Part shown: piece after piece, positions 41,055-52,063 of the stretch
Layout: each line of letters starts with the position of its first letter
Numbering within the stretch: position 1 is the stretch's first letter
Source: Ustilago trichophora
Taxonomy: Eukaryota > Basidiomycota > Ustilaginomycetes > Ustilaginales > Ustilaginaceae
Assembly: GCA_900323505.1 (NCBI GenBank)
Contig: OOIN01000012.1
Location: 1,070,608 to 1,134,607, forward strand
DNA: 64,000 nucleotides
Direction: 5' to 3'
The notes under the pieces: generated by a model
Databases searched by the model: none
What the model saw: only the letters and a program-made list of their open reading frames with translations
Told to the model about the DNA's origin: nothing
Program-made: the position numbers and the translations under genes

Positions 41055-42548
41055 TTAGATGGGAGGAGGGACGCTGAGGTTGACGTGGACGGCCTTGATG
41101 TTGGTGTAGTTGGCCAGCGCGTACTCGCCGAGCTCTCGGCCAATACCAGAAGCCTTGTAACCACCGAAGGGCACCTGGGGGTTGAGCTGGTTGTAGTTGT
41201 TGACCCAGACGGTACCGGCCTTGAGCTTGTGGGCGGTTTCGAGCGCACGGCTGATGTCGCGGCTGAAGACGGCGGCGGCAAGACCGTAGATCGAGTCGTT
41301 GGCAATGCGGATGAGGTCCTTCTCATCCTTGAACTTGGAAACGACGACGACGGGGCCGAAGATCTCCTCCTTGGCAATCTTGGCATCGTGAGGAACATCG
41401 GTGAAGATGGTGGGTTCGATAAAGTAACCCTCGTTGCCCTTACGCACACCACCGAGGTGGAGGTTGGCATCCTTCTTACCAGACTCGATGTACTCCATGA
41501 TACGGTCGTACTGGAGCTGCGAGACCTGAGGACCCTGGAAGGTGTTCTCCGAGAAGGGGTCACCGACCTGAAGAGCTTTGCAGTAGGCAGTCATTTTCTC
41601 CATAAAGGCATCGTAGATGTCCTCCTCGACATAGATACGCGAACCGGCACAGCAGCACTGACCGTGGTTAAACATGATACCAAAGGCGGACCATCGGACG
41701 GCCTGGTCGAGGTCGGCGTCCTTGAAGATGATGTTGGGCGACTTGCCGCCAAGCTCGAGGGTGACCTTCTTGAGATTGGTGGAAGCGGCAGCCTTCATAA
41801 TGTTGCGGCCGACCAGGGTAGAACCGGTGAAGGCGATCTTGTCAATGTCCATGTGCTGCGAGATGGCGGCACCGGCGACGGGACCGAAACCGGAGATGAC
41901 GTTGACGACACCAGGAGGGAAGCCGGCCTCGACGATGAGCTCGCACATCTTGATGGCCGAGAGAGGAGTCTGCTCGGCGGTCTTGAGAACGATGGTGTTA
42001 CCAGTGGCAAGCGCAGGACCGAGCTTCCAGGCAAACATGAGAAGGGGGAAGTTCCAGGGAATGATCTGACCGCAGACACCGATGGGCTCGTGACGGGTAT
42101 AGTTGAGACGCTTGTTGTCAACCTCGATGACCTTGCCGTGGTTCTTGTCAGCCCAGCCACCGTAGTAGCGCAGGTTGGCAGCGACAGCAGAGACATCAAA
42201 GCCCTTGGCAATGGAGAAAGCCTTGCCGTTGTCGAGCGACTCGATGGCGGCAAGCTCATCAATGTTCTTCTCGACCAGCTCGGCGAGCTTGATCAGGAGA
42301 CGGCCACGAGCGTCACCAGGAGTGTTCTCACCCCAAACGGTCTCGAAAGCCTCTCGAGCCGCCTTGACGGCGAGATCGACATCCTTGGCAGAAGCTTCGG
42401 CGACTTGACCGATCTCCTTACCAGTGGAAGGGTTGACGGTGGCGAAAGTCTTGCCATCGAGAGCAGGGACGAATTTGTTGTTAATGAAGAGGTCGGCCTG
42501 GATGGTGGTCTTGATCCCGTTGGGGAGATCGAGGTTGAGAGTTGGCAT
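41055..42548 (-). CDS. iad1: NAD(P)-dependent aldehyde dehydrogenase, Iad1-like
   Basis: An intronless ORF of 497 residues, the normal class-1/2 aldehyde dehydrogenase length. Catalytic and cofactor residues are all present: Asn166 in IIPWNFPLL, Glu265 in VTLELGGKSP, Cys299 in NHGQCCCAGSR, the GSTLVGR Rossmann loop (242-248) and EEIFGPVVVV. It oxidises aldehydes to acids in the cytosol. From memory it is very close to Ustilago Iad1, the indole-3-acetaldehyde dehydrogenase that makes the auxin indole-3-acetic acid; substrate specificity is inferred, not shown. A TATA-like box lies 88 bp upstream of the ATG and a 27-base homopolymer (C on the coding strand) sits in the leader. Codon usage suggests strong expression. 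Confidence 0.93.
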   Translation of the reverse strand: MPTLNLDLPNGIKTTIQADLFINNKFVPALDGKTFATVNPSTGKEIGQVAEASAKDVDLAVKAAREAFETVWGENTPGDARGRLLIKLAELVEKNIDELAAIESLDNGKAFSIAKGFDVSAVAANLRYYGGWADKNHGKVIEVDNKRLNYTRHEPIGVCGQIIPWNFPLLMFAWKLGPALATGNTIVLKTAEQTPLSAIKMCELIVEAGFPPGVVNVISGFGPVAGAAISQHMDIDKIAFTGSTLVGRNIMKAAASTNLKKVTLELGGKSPNIIFKDADLDQAVRWSAFGIMFNHGQCCCAGSRIYVEEDIYDAFMEKMTAYCKALQVGDPFSENTFQGPQVSQLQYDRIMEYIESGKKDANLHLGGVRKGNEGYFIEPTIFTDVPHDAKIAKEEIFGPVVVVSKFKDEKDLIRIANDSIYGLAAAVFSRDISRALETAHKLKAGTVWVNNYNQLNPQVPFGGYKASGIGRELGEYALANYTNIKAVHVNLSVPPPI

Positions 42549-42564
42549 GTTGGACTGGTTATGC

Positions 42565-42591
42565 GGGGGGGGGGGGGGGGGGGGGGGGGGG
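42565..42591. repeat. 27-base poly-G tract (poly-C in the leader of the aldehyde dehydrogenase)
   Basis: Uninterrupted G on the plus strand, starting 17 bp upstream of the aldehyde dehydrogenase ATG. Confidence 0.9.
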
Positions 42592-44218
42592 TTAGTGGGA
42601 GAGATACGGTCAGTTCACATTTCGATCCGCAGTGGTTATATATGCCGAGCGGCTCAACTCAGCCAAGTCTTCCAACTGCGGGGCAAAAGCGACACGGCTA
42701 ATTCGCTGTCCTCTGTCCTGGTGGGGTTACGCTGCCGCAAGACCGAGATAGAGTGTTGGGATTGTGGCAGCTGCATCAGGTGACAGCGAAGTGGTGCGTG
42801 GGCGGACTGAGTGGAATGTCGGCCAAGAGCCGCAGGGTGCAACGGCCAGACCGGCCATTCTCTCTGGTCTCTCTGTGTCGCAAGCGAACGGGCCAACGAC
42901 GTCGGCCTTTTCGCTTCCGTCTCGCTGACACGGCACGTCGACTTGACCGTCGTTCGTCCACTTTGAACCTTAAGCTAAGGCCAACTTGAAAAGAATCGCA
43001 AATTGGTCTCGATCCAACGCCACACTAACTAACCGGCTTTTACGACCTTGACGGTCATGCGCTCTCAAGGAATTTTTTGGAGCTCCCCTCCCTCTCTACT
43101 GTACTACACTTCAGCGGTGGCGACGGATCCAAGTTGAAGGATCTCATTCTTTCATTCCAAGGTGCACCTACAGTAATGCTGACTGCCGCATCTTTATGAA
43201 ACCAAGCGTGTGCGTGTGTAAGTATAGTACACACTAATAGACATCTGGTGTATTGTACAGGGTCAAGCGAATCTTGCGCGCATTTTTATGCTTCCTTTGG
43301 CGATCCAAGCTAACGTCAAAGGTCTCTTGAAAGGAAACGACGGCAAGCACATCCTCTCAAGCAGAGAGTCGCTCTTGACCAATCGCTTAGACCAAAAGCG
43401 GGGTAAAGATGCACAGGCCGTCTCCTTGGTTAACAATTTCTGGCCGTGGCCCGCATCAGATCAACCATTTTTGGGTCACGAGGTTGACACGGCAGAGAAG
43501 TGTGTCTCACCCCACACCTTTTGCCTCCACGCATGCCCCCTTTGCCTCCCTCGTTCTCGAGCCTTCTTCTTTGACCTGTCACGCCTTTGATCAACCGATG
43601 GTCTAACGGTGATTTACCCGTCTTTTCCACGAGTCGACTTGGCTAGCTTTTGGTTCTGGCGGTTAGCGGGCGGCTGCTGTTCTCTGCACCAGCTTGTCGG
43701 CTTCCAGCAACACCGCTGTCTTTCTGTGCGCCAAGGTGCGTGCGTGCGTGCATGTGAGTGTGTCACCGACAAACGCCAGTGCGTAAATAAGCGACTATGG
43801 ACCACTCGACTTACTTTCCCCTCGCCAAGGAAGAGAAAAAGAGAGAGAGGAGAGAAAGAGGAGGAAAGAGAGAGTGTGTTTCGCTTACAAAGGATGATGT
43901 TTCTGCTGTCTCCAAATCGTGGCCAAAACCCCCAATGCGCTGATTCCGAGATCCGAAATTGTCAAACGAACCCTTAACTCAGCGTTATCCACCAGCGCTT
44001 TGACCTGACTCTAGCTTGTGTACCATCACCATCATCCCGCAATCGATAGCAAGCAGCCACAATCACAATCACAACCACAACAAAACGGTGGCATGCATCT
44101 ACGTTGCGGTATCAGCTCTGGACGACGTTGACCGTTGTTGCGCAGCTTCAGGTTGGTCGCATTCTATCAACGTGGTCAAAACACCAACCGCAACGCTAAT
44201 GCCGATGCCAACACCAAA
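42592..44218. other. Intergenic region at the core/subtelomere boundary
   Basis: About 1.6 kb between divergently oriented genes. It contains a polypurine stretch (GAGAGAGAGGAGAGAAAGAGG type, about 43825-43875). No convincing ORF was found. Everything to the right belongs to the paralogous gene family, the retroelement or the telomere. Confidence 0.45.
42636..42642 (-). promoter_or_regulatory. TATA-like box of the aldehyde dehydrogenase gene
   Basis: TATATAA on the minus strand about 88 bp before the ATG. The poly-C tract lies between this element and the start codon, so it is probably transcribed. Confidence 0.5.
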
Positions 44219-47200
44219 ATGTCGATTCAAGAATGCCACATTAGCGCGACTCTGCAGCCATTGGTAGAATCTTTTTACTATGGCAACTGTATCAAGACGC
44301 TCTTCTCGCCTCTCGGCATCATTGATTACAAGGCCACGGAAGAGGAACGTATTTCCAGCGCCCAACACATCATTGACGCACTGCACAAGCTATTCAACAA
44401 GCTCCAACCGACCGAATCTTGCCCACATCTTGACCTCGAGCGCCCCAGTCCAACAGTCAAGGCGACACAATTCACCGACTGTCCTGCCGCACACTTGTGG
44501 CGCCGCAACAGCCGGCTCCAGCCAAGCAAAAACGGCGACGCTCTGGTCAAGGCAGTCGACGCCAAGCCGTCTCTCTTCTCAGACGTGCTGGAAATTCAAG
44601 GCTTGAGCGACCAAGACAAGCTCATCAACATATCTCTCCGTCTCATTCCGCTCGTATTCCACCACGTCCCTGACGTCGACGTCGACCGCAACCTCAAGAT
44701 TAACCCTAGCTGGCAAGTTCGTGTCGACTTCAAGCGCCCCTTTTACGGCCAGGCAGTTGATTCCTTGATCACCTACACAAATGAATGCTACAAGTTTGCA
44801 TCCAAGAATAACGACAAAATCTACGCCAAGACCTTTCCCATCCTCCAATCCTCTGGCACCGGCAAAACCAAGCTCGCCGTCCAGCTCTCTGCCCAGCGTC
44901 CAGGCTTTCTTGTCTGTCTCCGAGACCCAACCCAAAAAAAGGGCTCGGGCACCGTCTCGTTCCCCCCGAACGACCAAAGTGCCTACGACTATTTCAGCTG
45001 CCTCCTCGACAATGACAACGTCGCAGTTTTTGGTACCGACGCCGCCGAAACCAGCGACGAGTTCAAGAATCTCCAACGACACGAACGTATTGCTGCATGG
45101 CTTGGCGCATATCTCAAGGTTCTTGCCGACGAAATCCAAAGCAGGATGAATCGCAGCGGCTGCTTTGCCACCAAAAACCGTGCCAAAGCACACAGGGAAG
45201 AGCACAAGTCCCTTGAAGATTGCTGGAACAGTCTTGTCTACTCGCTAGCACTCGATATTCACAATGGTCCTGACTTCATCACCGACTATTCGTTCAAGAA
45301 AGGTGACCTCCTTCGCATCTCACTTTGCGACAAGAGTAGTCTGACACCAACCGCTTCCAGTGCCGCCAAGCTTGCTGGCCAAGTCTTCGACGTTGCCTCG
45401 TCGCCATCGACTGGCCGCCCAGCAACTTCGCCGTACCGCACCTCACTTCTCAACAAGATTGACGAGATTGCCAGAAGCCACTTTGATCCGCACAAGAATG
45501 CACCAAAGGATGCGACTCAGGAAACCACGACCTGTGATTCGACGGAGCATGAGACTGAGCACCAGACAGGCATCACAAATAACATGGCCAATGCTTCTGC
45601 CAAAGATCAGGATCCGGTCCGGTACGCCCAGTATGCGTCTGCGAAGTACATCTTCAATGATCTCAGGCGTCTTGAAACTCTTCTTCCCAAGCCCTTGAAA
45701 CAAAAGCACTACTTCTTTCTCTGCCTTGACGAGGTTGCGGGCTTCCAGGCGCTCCTGCCCATTTTCCGTCGCCTTTGGCGAGAAAGCAATCCGCAATGCA
45801 CCTGGCTCTACTTTGTCGACACTGACTCCAACATCGCACATCTTGCGGGTCAAGAAGCTGGAAAAGCTTCTCTTCGACTTGACGACGCAGACACCGGTCA
45901 CCTCCTTCTTCCACCCTTCATCTATCTGCCTTTCGATGTCGCGTTTGTTCCCAAAAAGAACGACTACAAGCAAAGGTTGTTGGATGGGCGCCTCACGCAC
46001 GATCATCTTGTCGACCTCATCCGGCTATTTGGACGTCCGCTGTGGTCGACGGGCCTCTACAGTGACCTTTGGAAACCTGATCTCAGCCCAAGCCTGTACC
46101 GCCCGAATCTCGGCAACATTCTGCTCAAGTTGCTGCCTGAACGCATCAACGACTCGGAAAAGTGGCCGGAACCGGACGCATATAACCACCATGCCTGCGT
46201 ATTCTCCCTTCTGGGACAACGCCTGCCACTCTTGTTTGTTGGCCACCAAAACACCCGCATCTCGACCAGTGTGCCTGAGCGCCAGCCCAACGCCAATCGC
46301 AACCGTTCCGAGACGAGCCGCAGTACTCAACAAGACCTCGTCTCGCATCATCTACGTATAGTCAGCGAGTTGTATAACACCGACTTTTTCCGAACATCTA
46401 GCCCCTCGGAACCTGCGCTAGCCCTTGCCGCCGCCTCGCTCTTTCGAGGCGACTCTGCCGATGCCGTCGAAAAGTGCATCGAAAGGTGGAGCACGGCGAT
46501 CCGGGTGCTTGCAGATACGCACCGCAGCGCTGGCATCATGTTGGGAGAAGAGGGCGAGGAATGCGTACGACTGCTGTGCAACCTAGCTGCCGATCTAGTC
46601 GCGGCCGCCGCTGTAGAGTCGACCCTCCAACAGTCCACCCAAGATACGCTGTTCAGCAAGCAACTCGACATTTTCGTCGCGCAGAGCAAGTACATCTGTC
46701 TCAAGGACTGGCTCGAGTGCCTCGTTGGACCGAAAAGCCTGAGGCAAGACCTGTGCTCCTGGTCGGCAGAGTACTACATCAACTTCACGCATTGGATGAG
46801 ATTGAGAGGCACTCTCCAGCCGGGTCACCTGGATCCAATGTTGCTGGCTGAGCACTGGATGCGACAGGCTGCCTTTTACGGCCAGCTGGGACAGCCGCAA
46901 TGGGGCCTCGTCATACCAATTTACCACTCGCCTGGCCATGCGCCGCGCGGCGAAGAGCCTATCAATCCTAATCGATTTTCTTACGTGGCGCTGCAGGTCA
47001 AGAATCGGAACGGCGAAGGCCAGGTTACCAAATTCTTTGGACCTTGTCACTGGCTATGCACCAGTTCCATCGACGACCAAACCACGCCATCCTCCCAAAT
47101 GACCACACAGGCAACCTGCCTTGAAATCTTTCTCGACTTGCGTGCCCCTGCAGAAGTCACATACGAGGACCTGGGGATCAAAGAGGGCAATGTCAGGACG

Positions 47201-47683
47201 CTGCCACGAACGATCAAGCCACTGCCACCTCCGTCAACCCGCTCAGCCAAGATGCCGTCAACAGCAGCCGATCAGACTGATGATGAGATCGTCTCAGATG
47301 AGCCGCCGGCGGGTTCGGGCTCTGTCGACGATATGGACCTAGATGATTCGGCTGAAATAAGTCAAGCCATGCCGCTGGCCAGCGACGCGGTTCGACCTGA
47401 TCGTGCCCATCATTTGTTGGTCCGAGGTTCCAACGCCTCCGTATTTCCGCTGCTCAAGCGTCTCACCAAAGATGCCCGCGACGATCTTTGGAATCTGTTT
47501 GGCTTTGACGAGTACAGCAACGAGACCCGTCTGAGAACCTTGTACGCTGCCGTTAAGCGTGACCCCTTGATCATGGCGACCCACCGCATCCAGTACATTG
47601 ATGGTCCCAGCTACCTTGCCGAGCTTCAGCCCACCGTTCATCGTGTCTTTGCGCACAAGAAACGTTCGGCAGGTCAAGGCTAG
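44219..47683 (+). CDS. Crinkler-like P-loop NTPase with degenerate nuclease-like C-terminus, copy A
   Basis: A single ORF of 1154 residues from the ATG at 44219; an in-frame ATG at 44135 would add 28 residues. The lengths of the two paralogues support the later start. Visible blocks: a variable N-terminus; Walker A ILQSSGTGKTKLAVQL (about 44850); Walker B-like YFFLCLDEVAG (about 45715); LFGRPLWSTGL (about 46025); and SSPSEPALALAAASL (about 46400). The C-terminal block has NFTHWMRL, then WGLVIPIYHS and ALQVKNRNG. These align with the nuclease block of copy C but lack the acidic residue before IIP and have Gln in place of Glu before xK, so this copy is probably nuclease-dead. No signal peptide or membrane span. 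The Crinkler/CR-type assignment is inference from architecture; no exact function is claimed. Confidence 0.75.
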   Translation: MSIQECHISATLQPLVESFYYGNCIKTLFSPLGIIDYKATEEERISSAQHIIDALHKLFNKLQPTESCPHLDLERPSPTVKATQFTDCPAAHLWRRNSRLQPSKNGDALVKAVDAKPSLFSDVLEIQGLSDQDKLINISLRLIPLVFHHVPDVDVDRNLKINPSWQVRVDFKRPFYGQAVDSLITYTNECYKFASKNNDKIYAKTFPILQSSGTGKTKLAVQLSAQRPGFLVCLRDPTQKKGSGTVSFPPNDQSAYDYFSCLLDNDNVAVFGTDAAETSDEFKNLQRHERIAAWLGAYLKVLADEIQSRMNRSGCFATKNRAKAHREEHKSLEDCWNSLVYSLALDIHNGPDFITDYSFKKGDLLRISLCDKSSLTPTASSAAKLAGQVFDVASSPSTGRPATSPYRTSLLNKIDEIARSHFDPHKNAPKDATQETTTCDSTEHETEHQTGITNNMANASAKDQDPVRYAQYASAKYIFNDLRRLETLLPKPLKQKHYFFLCLDEVAGFQALLPIFRRLWRESNPQCTWLYFVDTDSNIAHLAGQEAGKASLRLDDADTGHLLLPPFIYLPFDVAFVPKKNDYKQRLLDGRLTHDHLVDLIRLFGRPLWSTGLYSDLWKPDLSPSLYRPNLGNILLKLLPERINDSEKWPEPDAYNHHACVFSLLGQRLPLLFVGHQNTRISTSVPERQPNANRNRSETSRSTQQDLVSHHLRIVSELYNTDFFRTSSPSEPALALAAASLFRGDSADAVEKCIERWSTAIRVLADTHRSAGIMLGEEGEECVRLLCNLAADLVAAAAVESTLQQSTQDTLFSKQLDIFVAQSKYICLKDWLECLVGPKSLRQDLCSWSAEYYINFTHWMRLRGTLQPGHLDPMLLAEHWMRQAAFYGQLGQPQWGLVIPIYHSPGHAPRGEEPINPNRFSYVALQVKNRNGEGQVTKFFGPCHWLCTSSIDDQTTPSSQMTTQATCLEIFLDLRAPAEVTYEDLGIKEGNVRTLPRTIKPLPPPSTRSAKMPSTAADQTDDEIVSDEPPAGSGSVDDMDLDDSAEISQAMPLASDAVRPDRAHHLLVRGSNASVFPLLKRLTKDARDDLWNLFGFDEYSNETRLRTLYAAVKRDPLIMATHRIQYIDGPSYLAELQPTVHRVFAHKKRSAGQG

Positions 47684-48081
47684 CTTCCCAATCTGGTCGA
47701 TCGGAAGCTTTGCGATACTTTCACTTCAATCCACCACCATCTTCTCATACATGCAACCCAACCTTCCTCACAATCCCTCATCTCTGCCTAACCTAACTTT
47801 CCATCTAAGCTCGTTACAGCGGTGAGACCCCCTAATGTGAGTTTGTGATGTGAGTCGGTGGCAACTCTCTCTGGCTATTCATGATTGTCACGGTGACGCC
47901 TTGAAATGAACCCACCACAGCGCCGAATCACCCTTTGCTACAAGTAAGCCAGCCTCTCACCTCGCAGTACTGTAATTCCCTGTGTCTCACAAGTGTGGCT
48001 GCGACCATGTTACAAGTTGTGTGACCATTGCTATACATCATTGTCAAGACAAGCAAAGCACGAAAAGCGCAACTGGCAAAG
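47684..48081. other. Convergent 3' flanks of copies A and B
   Basis: A 398-bp tail-to-tail spacer with one CAGTACTGTA core at 47964-47973. Nothing else was recognised. Confidence 0.5.
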
Positions 48082-51000
48082 CTAATCGACCTTGTCCACG
48101 TCCATGGCTTGCTCCACACCTTCCACAGGATCACTGAATGGAGAGCGCTCATCGATATAATCCGGGTCATGAATACGCTTGCCTAAATCGAGGGGCATGT
48201 TCCACCGATTGCCCTCTTCATACGCTGGGCGGCTGATGGCTCGCTTCAAAGAGACAAGTTGTGCCACGATCTCGACAACGACGGTGCGGATGTCAAGAGA
48301 ATCAAGGCACGGATAGACGTCCGGGTGACGTACGCCCCTGAGTTTGACCAAGACAAATCCTTTCTGGCATGCAGACGGCACATGCACAGTACTAGGCGGA
48401 GCGACCGCGCTGTCTGGCACCTTTCCCTCTTTGACGGTTTCCTTGCCGGACACTTCCCTTTGAGGGGATGTCCTTGTCTTGGATGCTGCCTTTCGAGATG
48501 TGCTCGGTGATGATCCTCCTCCTCCTCCTCCTCCTCCTCCTTCCCTTGTAGCTGACTCTGCCGTTGACGGGGCGCGCTTTCTCTTTTTGGCAACCGGACC
48601 TCCAGGCACTGCGAGAGCTTCTGAGACCGGATCTTCTGGCCACGGCAAGACTTGGGCCCTTTTGTTCGAGCTAGTGCTCTGCTGAATGCTCGATTCCGTG
48701 CCGAGTTCCATCCAAATCGTGAGCAACGCCTTTTCAGTAAGAGCCTGTTCGCCCTTCTTCCACGCGACGAGGCTGGGACCGCGCAGAGTCTCAAAGAGAC
48801 GGGCGGTCGAGGTCGTTTCCTGTCGGTTCTTGGCTTGCCAGGATACAAAGGTCATGTGGCGTGCGGCTACGGCCTCGGAAGGGTGCGCTGGCATCTCGTC
48901 GGTGCCAAAGTCGCGCTCCAAATCGCCGACAAAGACGGGGATGATGCCGTCGATACCGCCTTGTTCGTGGACCGTCTGAATGGCCACGCCGCGCTTCCAG
49001 CAATACCAGAGGAATTGGCTCGAAACGTCTTGAATGTTGAAATTCACCAAGTCAAAGTGAGTGAAGTTGGTCCAAGCATCGACGTTGTTGTTCTTCTTGT
49101 TGTTGTTGTTGCTGGCCACGTCGAGCCCAGCAAGACGTTTCCGTACCCAATCGATCCTTTGATCCACCAATTTCCAATACTCGGGGGTGAGGCTGGACAT
49201 ATTGCCGAGTAGATCTCGTAGTCGCAGTGGACTACAAAACTCTCGAGTGCGTTGGTCGTTGAGCGGCAGTGGCGCCGAAATTGGTGCGGTCTGCGTCGAT
49301 GACTCTGCAGCAGCGGTTTGGCTTTGGGCAGCGTCTTGGTTGCGAGCTTGAGGGCCGACGGATGACAAGAGGGGCAATTTTGCAGCATCCCAGGCCGCCA
49401 TGAGGATCAGACGGGCGACAAACTCGCCAATGGTACCCTTGAGTACATCTTTGGCGTACAGCATGGGGAGGCATCCTTGCTGAAAACCTTCGATGATTGT
49501 GCGGTACCGTTTCTTGATGAGACTCTCGACGTCCTGATTTGAGGAGTTCTCGGCAAAAGGCATCATGACCAGTGCTGCAGCAATGGCAAGCACGGGCTCG
49601 GAAGGAGACCAGATGTCTAGACGGTACCCATCAACGACTTGTCCGAGGATGCGCATGTGCCTGTCGACAGAGCCTGTGGCGAGCTTGTCATGTTTGACTC
49701 CATCGGGATGGATCTGGCCTTTGACGGGAAGAAAAGAGAGGGCAAGTCGCGAAGCCAAGATGTTGTAGTTGAGGTGTTGGATTGCTTCAATGTTGGGTAG
49801 GCCGCCTAGCTTGTCTATCTTTCGGCACTTTACATCGTACGAGTCAGAGGAATCGAGCAGTTTCAGTTTGGCGTCCTCCCAAAAGCTGGTCGGCCTGAGC
49901 GATGTCCATAGAGGACGGCCGTACTTTTGGAGATGGTCGCGCTCGCTAACATCGGCAGCGCGTCTTAGCGGCAAAGCCTCTTGGCGGATCACATCAAAAC
50001 CCAAGGCAACAAAGGTAGGAGCAGTCTGCATGCCTTTGGCTCGATCCGAGCCCCTGGTTTCGCTTTTTTCGATGAGGACGGATGCGGCACTGTTGGTGCT
50101 CAGCAGAACCAGCCAAAAACCTGGCGTACCTGGAGTACCGTTGCACTCATGACGATTGATAAAGTTCCAGGCGCGACGAAGACTGTTGAGCTGGTGATCG
50201 GTGTTGACTTTGCCAGTAAACGTTTGCACCAAATCGACACACTCATCGATTGCGACAAGGATGGGAGGTTTTGAAAGCTTGGCGCCGCTCAAGAGGAAGT
50301 GCTTGTCGTCGTGGGAAATATGATGATCCCAGAGATAATCTCGGACCTGGTGAAGTTGCACTGCGAGCGCGCCCATGGGTGTCTTGAGACAGTATTCAAA
50401 GGTGGATTCGGAATTCTGCGACGCATCGAGAGGTGGGGCATGCTCAAGGAGGCTGAGAGCTGCCTCGCAGACCTTTTCGAAAAAGTCGTGGCGGACTTGC
50501 ATGGTCTGGGAGGTGCCTGACATGGTGAGGCTGGCGTTGGCATCGGCATTGGTGTTGGCGTTGGTCGAGGAGGAGGAGGTGCTGCGAGCTCCATAGCGGA
50601 TGAAACGGAGAAGATGATCGTGTTTTGCCTTGGGAGAAGGTTTGTCAGCGAGTTCGAGAGCAAGCTGTTGGAACCATGCGCCAAGGAAGGCGGCTACCTG
50701 AAGGTCGCATGTGTACTTTGGCTGTGGCACTTGTTCCGTGGGAAACGATTCTGGAGTAGTCTTTCGGGTAGTTTTAAGGACGGTGGAAAAGTAGTTGACG
50801 AGACCCGAGTCGCTTTCGGGGAAACCATGGAGTGCACGGCTGCCTTTGGATCGAAGACAGATGTACAAGAGGGGGGCATACTTTGCCACCTCGAGGACCA
50901 TGCGAGTTTTGCCTGTACCGCTGGATTGAACGATGGGAGTGCCTTTGAAGTAGAGGTCGCGATTGGAGGAACCATCAAAGTGAGCCTGTACGTCGAGGAC

Positions 51001-51525
51001 AAACTTGAGAAACCGAAGCGGTGCATTGCCTCTTAGAGGACGATTGAACTATTGAGAAAAGTGGAGGCTGACTTCGACGTCTTCGACAGTGGGGGAGTGG
51101 CGAGGTGGAGTTGGTTTGGGGGGAAGAGAGAGGCTTTGAAGCCAGGCAGAGAGTTGAAGTTGGTTGGTGAGAGGAGACCAAGTGGAAGCGACTTGATCGA
51201 GCTTGGGTCTGAGGTGGTTGATGCTCACGTCCGAGAGGAAAGGTTGGTCGAGAGAGGAAAAGTTGGCAAAGACAGTGTAAAAGGCAGCATCACGAGTCAG
51301 AGCATCGAGGCCGCCAATGAAGTTGGAAAAGAGAGTTTCGCGGAGGTCGTCCTTGACTTGGGGATCCGGGTTCGCTTGGGCACGTTGGCAACATTGGTCA
51401 AAGTAGTAGACGAGGTCACTCCAATCCTCTCCAAGCTGAGCTTGTGCCGCCTGTGCCTCCTGTGCGTCCTTTGGCGCCTGTTCAGCTTGAACAGATGGAT
51501 TTGGTGCCGCCAGATTGGTGGACAT
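48082..51525 (-). pseudogene. Crinkler-like P-loop NTPase-nuclease, copy B, interrupted by an in-frame TAG
   Basis: One minus-strand frame is open from well upstream of 51525 to a TAA at 48082-48084 except for a single TAG at 51049-51051, just before the Walker A block (IVQSSGTGKTRMVLEV, about 50900-50940). Downstream are DLQVAAFLGAWFQQLALEL, ILVAIDECVDLV (Walker B), FWLVLLSTN, KYGRPLWTSL, SPSEPVLAIAAAL, YWKRGVAIQ-like FLWYCWKRGVAIQ, GGIDGIIPVFVG and SWQAKNRQ. The D...QxK pair is the arrangement seen in Mrr-type PD-(D/E)XK nucleases. The start at 51525 (MSTNLAAPNP) gives a total length close to both paralogues. By alignment to copy C, the TAG falls at a glutamine position, so it is best explained as a nonsense mutation. 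A Gly repeat encoded by GGA/GAG units lies at 48513-48545. Confidence 0.8.
48513..48545 (-). repeat. Trinucleotide repeat encoding poly-Gly in copy B
   Basis: CCT/CTC units on the plus strand encode about nine consecutive glycines between the NTPase-nuclease core and the basic tail of copy B. Confidence 0.85.
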
Positions 51526-52022
51526 GGCGGTGGCGGCACTAGGAGCAGCAGTGATGATGACGGTTTGACCAGGATCAAGATGATGAAAAAGGCTAAAGGA
51601 AGAAGAGGTAGACACTGGCGCTGCTCCTGGGTTCGACTCGGCAGTCGGAGAAGCCAAACGGGCTGAGGAAGGCGAGGAAGGCGGGGACGTGGAGGCGGCC
51701 AAGGGGGCCGGGGCTTTATGCTCGATCACGGCTTGCAGGCGGTTGAGCAGTGAGGGGAATTCTTTAGAGTTGCGATCAAGAGCAAAGTGGCAAGACAAGC
51801 CTCGGGGTCGCAATACGGTCGTGGTGGTGGTGGTGGTGTCGTGGTTGTCGTAGTAACGGTCGTGATGGCGGTGGCACGGATGGTCGAACGTCGCATGTAA
51901 GCGGTGCAGAGTGTGCGTGAGATCTGCGAAACAAAGGAGGGAATGCAATCCAAATGCAGTCCAAGTGTGAAACAAGAAGGGACGGGCGGGCGAGGACAGT
52001 GCTTGGATGATGATGAGAGAGT

Positions 52023-52063
<41 letters not shown>

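Noticed and set aside
41085..42701. 538-codon plus-strand ORF opposite the aldehyde dehydrogenase
   Set aside because: Antisense shadow: Gly/Val/Asp-rich composition mirrors third-position C/G bias of the real gene, and the poly-G tract is read as poly-Gly.
51049..51051. Programmed readthrough of the TAG in copy B
   Set aside because: The context after the stop (TTC AAT) does not match the known CAA-TAG-CAR-YYA type; a nonsense mutation is simpler, though not excluded.
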